DNA of 6,198 nucleotides from Gemmatimonadota bacterium (GTDB lineage Bacteria > Gemmatimonadota > Gemmatimonadetes > Gemmatimonadales > GWC2-71-9). The translations under genes were made by a program, and so were the position numbers. A model generated the notes under the pieces. It searched no databases and was not told the origin of the DNA. It saw nothing but the letters and a program-made list of their open reading frames with translations. Positions 5,622-6,198 of this stretch are shown here, piece after piece; positions within the stretch are counted from its first letter, which is position 1; each line of letters opens with the position of its first letter. The DNA is taken from NCBI GenBank assembly GCA_027294815.1, contig JAPULP010000079.1, forward strand, positions 1 through 6,198, in the 5' to 3' direction.

Positions 5622-5930
5622 ATGGGTGGAACTTCAGGGAGGTTGTGTACTGTTGCAGAGCGACACGCAGCAAGCGGCTCGCTCATGCCCGTGACGCCCA
5701 GGCCGTGGGGCGCGTGGATATGCACCCGAGGTCGTTGTGACCCGACAGGATTCGCGCACATCAGTGAGCCGTTCTCCAAGGAAAAGATCACGCTAATCAA
5801 GAGGGCGATTTTGACTCCGGGTACAATGGTGGACTGTTCCCGGTGCGGGGCGCTGTTGAAGATCGATGCTTATCTGGCGACGGGTGTGCCCGGAACGAAG
5901 GTCTGTGGGTTTTTTTGTGAGACCTGTTAG
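5622..5930 (+). CDS. Small protein with C-terminal zinc-ribbon-like cysteines
   Basis: 102 residues from the ATG at 5622. The last ~50 residues look like genuine protein: PFSKEKITLIKRAILTPGTM, then VDCSRCG (Cys-x-x-Cys) and a closing CGFFCETC stretch with Cys-x-x-x-Cys-x-x-Cys spacing before the TAG stop. Two cysteine pairs about 23 residues apart are what a small zinc ribbon needs; nucleic-acid or protein binding would be typical but is not shown. The first ~45 residues are less convincing. Alternative starts are the ATG at 5685 and the GTG at 5691, neither with a ribosome binding site; 5622 has GAAGAG 10 nt upstream. Seven T's at 5910-5916 encode the GFF part and could cause slippage or sequencing errors. 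It lies 97 nt after the 32-residue ORF on the same strand and may belong to the same transcript. Confidence 0.5.
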   Translation: MGGTSGRLCTVAERHAASGSLMPVTPRPWGAWICTRGRCDPTGFAHISEPFSKEKITLIKRAILTPGTMVDCSRCGALLKIDAYLATGVPGTKVCGFFCETC

Positions 5931-6055
5931 CGTAACCTGATGGTCAGTGAGGTGTCCACGGAACCTGAAAGTTCCTGACCAAAGCGGCCATCTGTCGTTC
6001 ACGATCATCAGTTTTGTGGAGATACAAACAGCTGTAGCGAAAGAAGCGTAACCTG
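5929..6055. repeat. Pair of 11-nt direct repeats
   Basis: AGCGTAACCTG occurs at 5929-5939, overlapping the stop of the zinc-ribbon-like gene, and again at 6045-6055. The copies are 116 nt apart start to start and enclose the foldable segment at 5941-5981. The significance is unknown; it could mark a small duplication or insertion. Confidence 0.5.
5941..5981 (+). other. Compact branched RNA structure after the zinc-ribbon-like gene
   Basis: TGGTCA (5941-5946) pairs with TGACCA (5976-5981), and inside it GGAAC (5960-5964) pairs with GTTCC (5971-5975) around a 6-nt loop. A short GTG/CAC pairing (5947-5949, 5957-5959) could make a three-way junction. No U-tract follows, so it is not a standard terminator. 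The rest of 5982-6119 holds a 12-bp palindrome (GAGGAATTCCTC, 6062-6073) and no gene with a usable start. One frame from about 6036 stays open to the window end and reads NLGKEEFLAIEESQGARYRE, but has no ATG, GTG or TTG start. Confidence 0.35.
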
Positions 6056-6119
6056 GGCAAGGAGGAATTCCTCGCCATCGAGGAATCCCAAGGTGCTCGC
6101 TATCGTGAGTGGGTGACCC

Positions 6120-6198
6120 ATGGATTTGATCAGCGTAGGCGGGCCGTTCGTGATCGGTGTTTTTCTCGTCGGCCTGGTTCTCGTGTGGCTGTTGTTGA
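6120..6198 (+). CDS. N-terminus of a membrane protein, cut off by the window end
   Basis: The 26 codons visible read MDLISVGGPFVIGVFLVGLV followed by LVWLLL, a single continuous hydrophobic segment from about residue 9 on. It is either a membrane anchor or the first helix of a multi-pass protein. A TGA lies in frame two codons upstream of the ATG, so the start is well bounded. The ribosome binding site is weak (GAGTGGG about 6 nt upstream). The family cannot be named from this piece. It is the fourth plus-strand ORF after the riboswitch, about 190 nt beyond the previous stop, so co-transcription is possible but not shown. Confidence 0.6.
   Translation, partial: MDLISVGGPFVIGVFLVGLVLVWLLL

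Noticed and set aside
5513..5800. 95-codon minus-strand open frame
   Set aside because: It overlaps the better-supported plus-strand gene and shows no domain, signal or ribosome binding site.

Overview
This window looks like chromosomal DNA of an uncultivated, fairly GC-rich Gram-negative bacterium. It encodes a predicted lipoprotein and a membrane-anchored peptidoglycan lytic transglycosylase, and it carries a cyclic-di-GMP-I riboswitch. The lineage cannot be fixed from sequence alone; a Gemmatimonadota-, Acidobacteriota- or delta-proteobacteria-like host would fit, but this is a guess. There are no rRNA or tRNA genes, no CRISPR array and no recognisable transposase.

Left part (1-4603), minus strand. 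Read from right to left there are three genes: a conserved multi-pass membrane protein of unknown function (4603-4079); a long right-handed beta-helix lipoprotein (3327-1190) split by an apparent single-base deletion near 2557; and a one-pass membrane protein with a periplasmic SLT-type lytic transglycosylase domain (717-67). The gaps between these genes hold two copies of a ~122-nt structured repeat (935-1056 and 3600-3722). The copies are about 85 % identical by hand alignment, in the same orientation, and bracket the beta-helix gene. Short fragments matching parts of the same repeat occur near the membrane-protein gene. A terminator-like hairpin follows the beta-helix gene and a plausible promoter precedes it.

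Middle (4604-4870). A divergent intergenic region separates the minus-strand genes from the plus-strand genes.

Right part (4871-6198), plus strand. A well-conserved c-di-GMP-I (GEMM-I) riboswitch aptamer ends exactly at a strong Shine-Dalgarno sequence (4963-4967), 8 nt before an ATG. Downstream lie a small helical protein with a CxCxxC motif, a 32-residue ORF almost touching it, a short protein with a C-terminal four-cysteine zinc-ribbon-like motif, and the first 26 codons of a hydrophobic membrane protein that runs off the window. None of these small proteins belongs to a family I can name, so the effector controlled by the riboswitch is unknown.

The best leads are the riboswitch-led cluster of unnamed small proteins and the paired structured repeats around the beta-helix gene.
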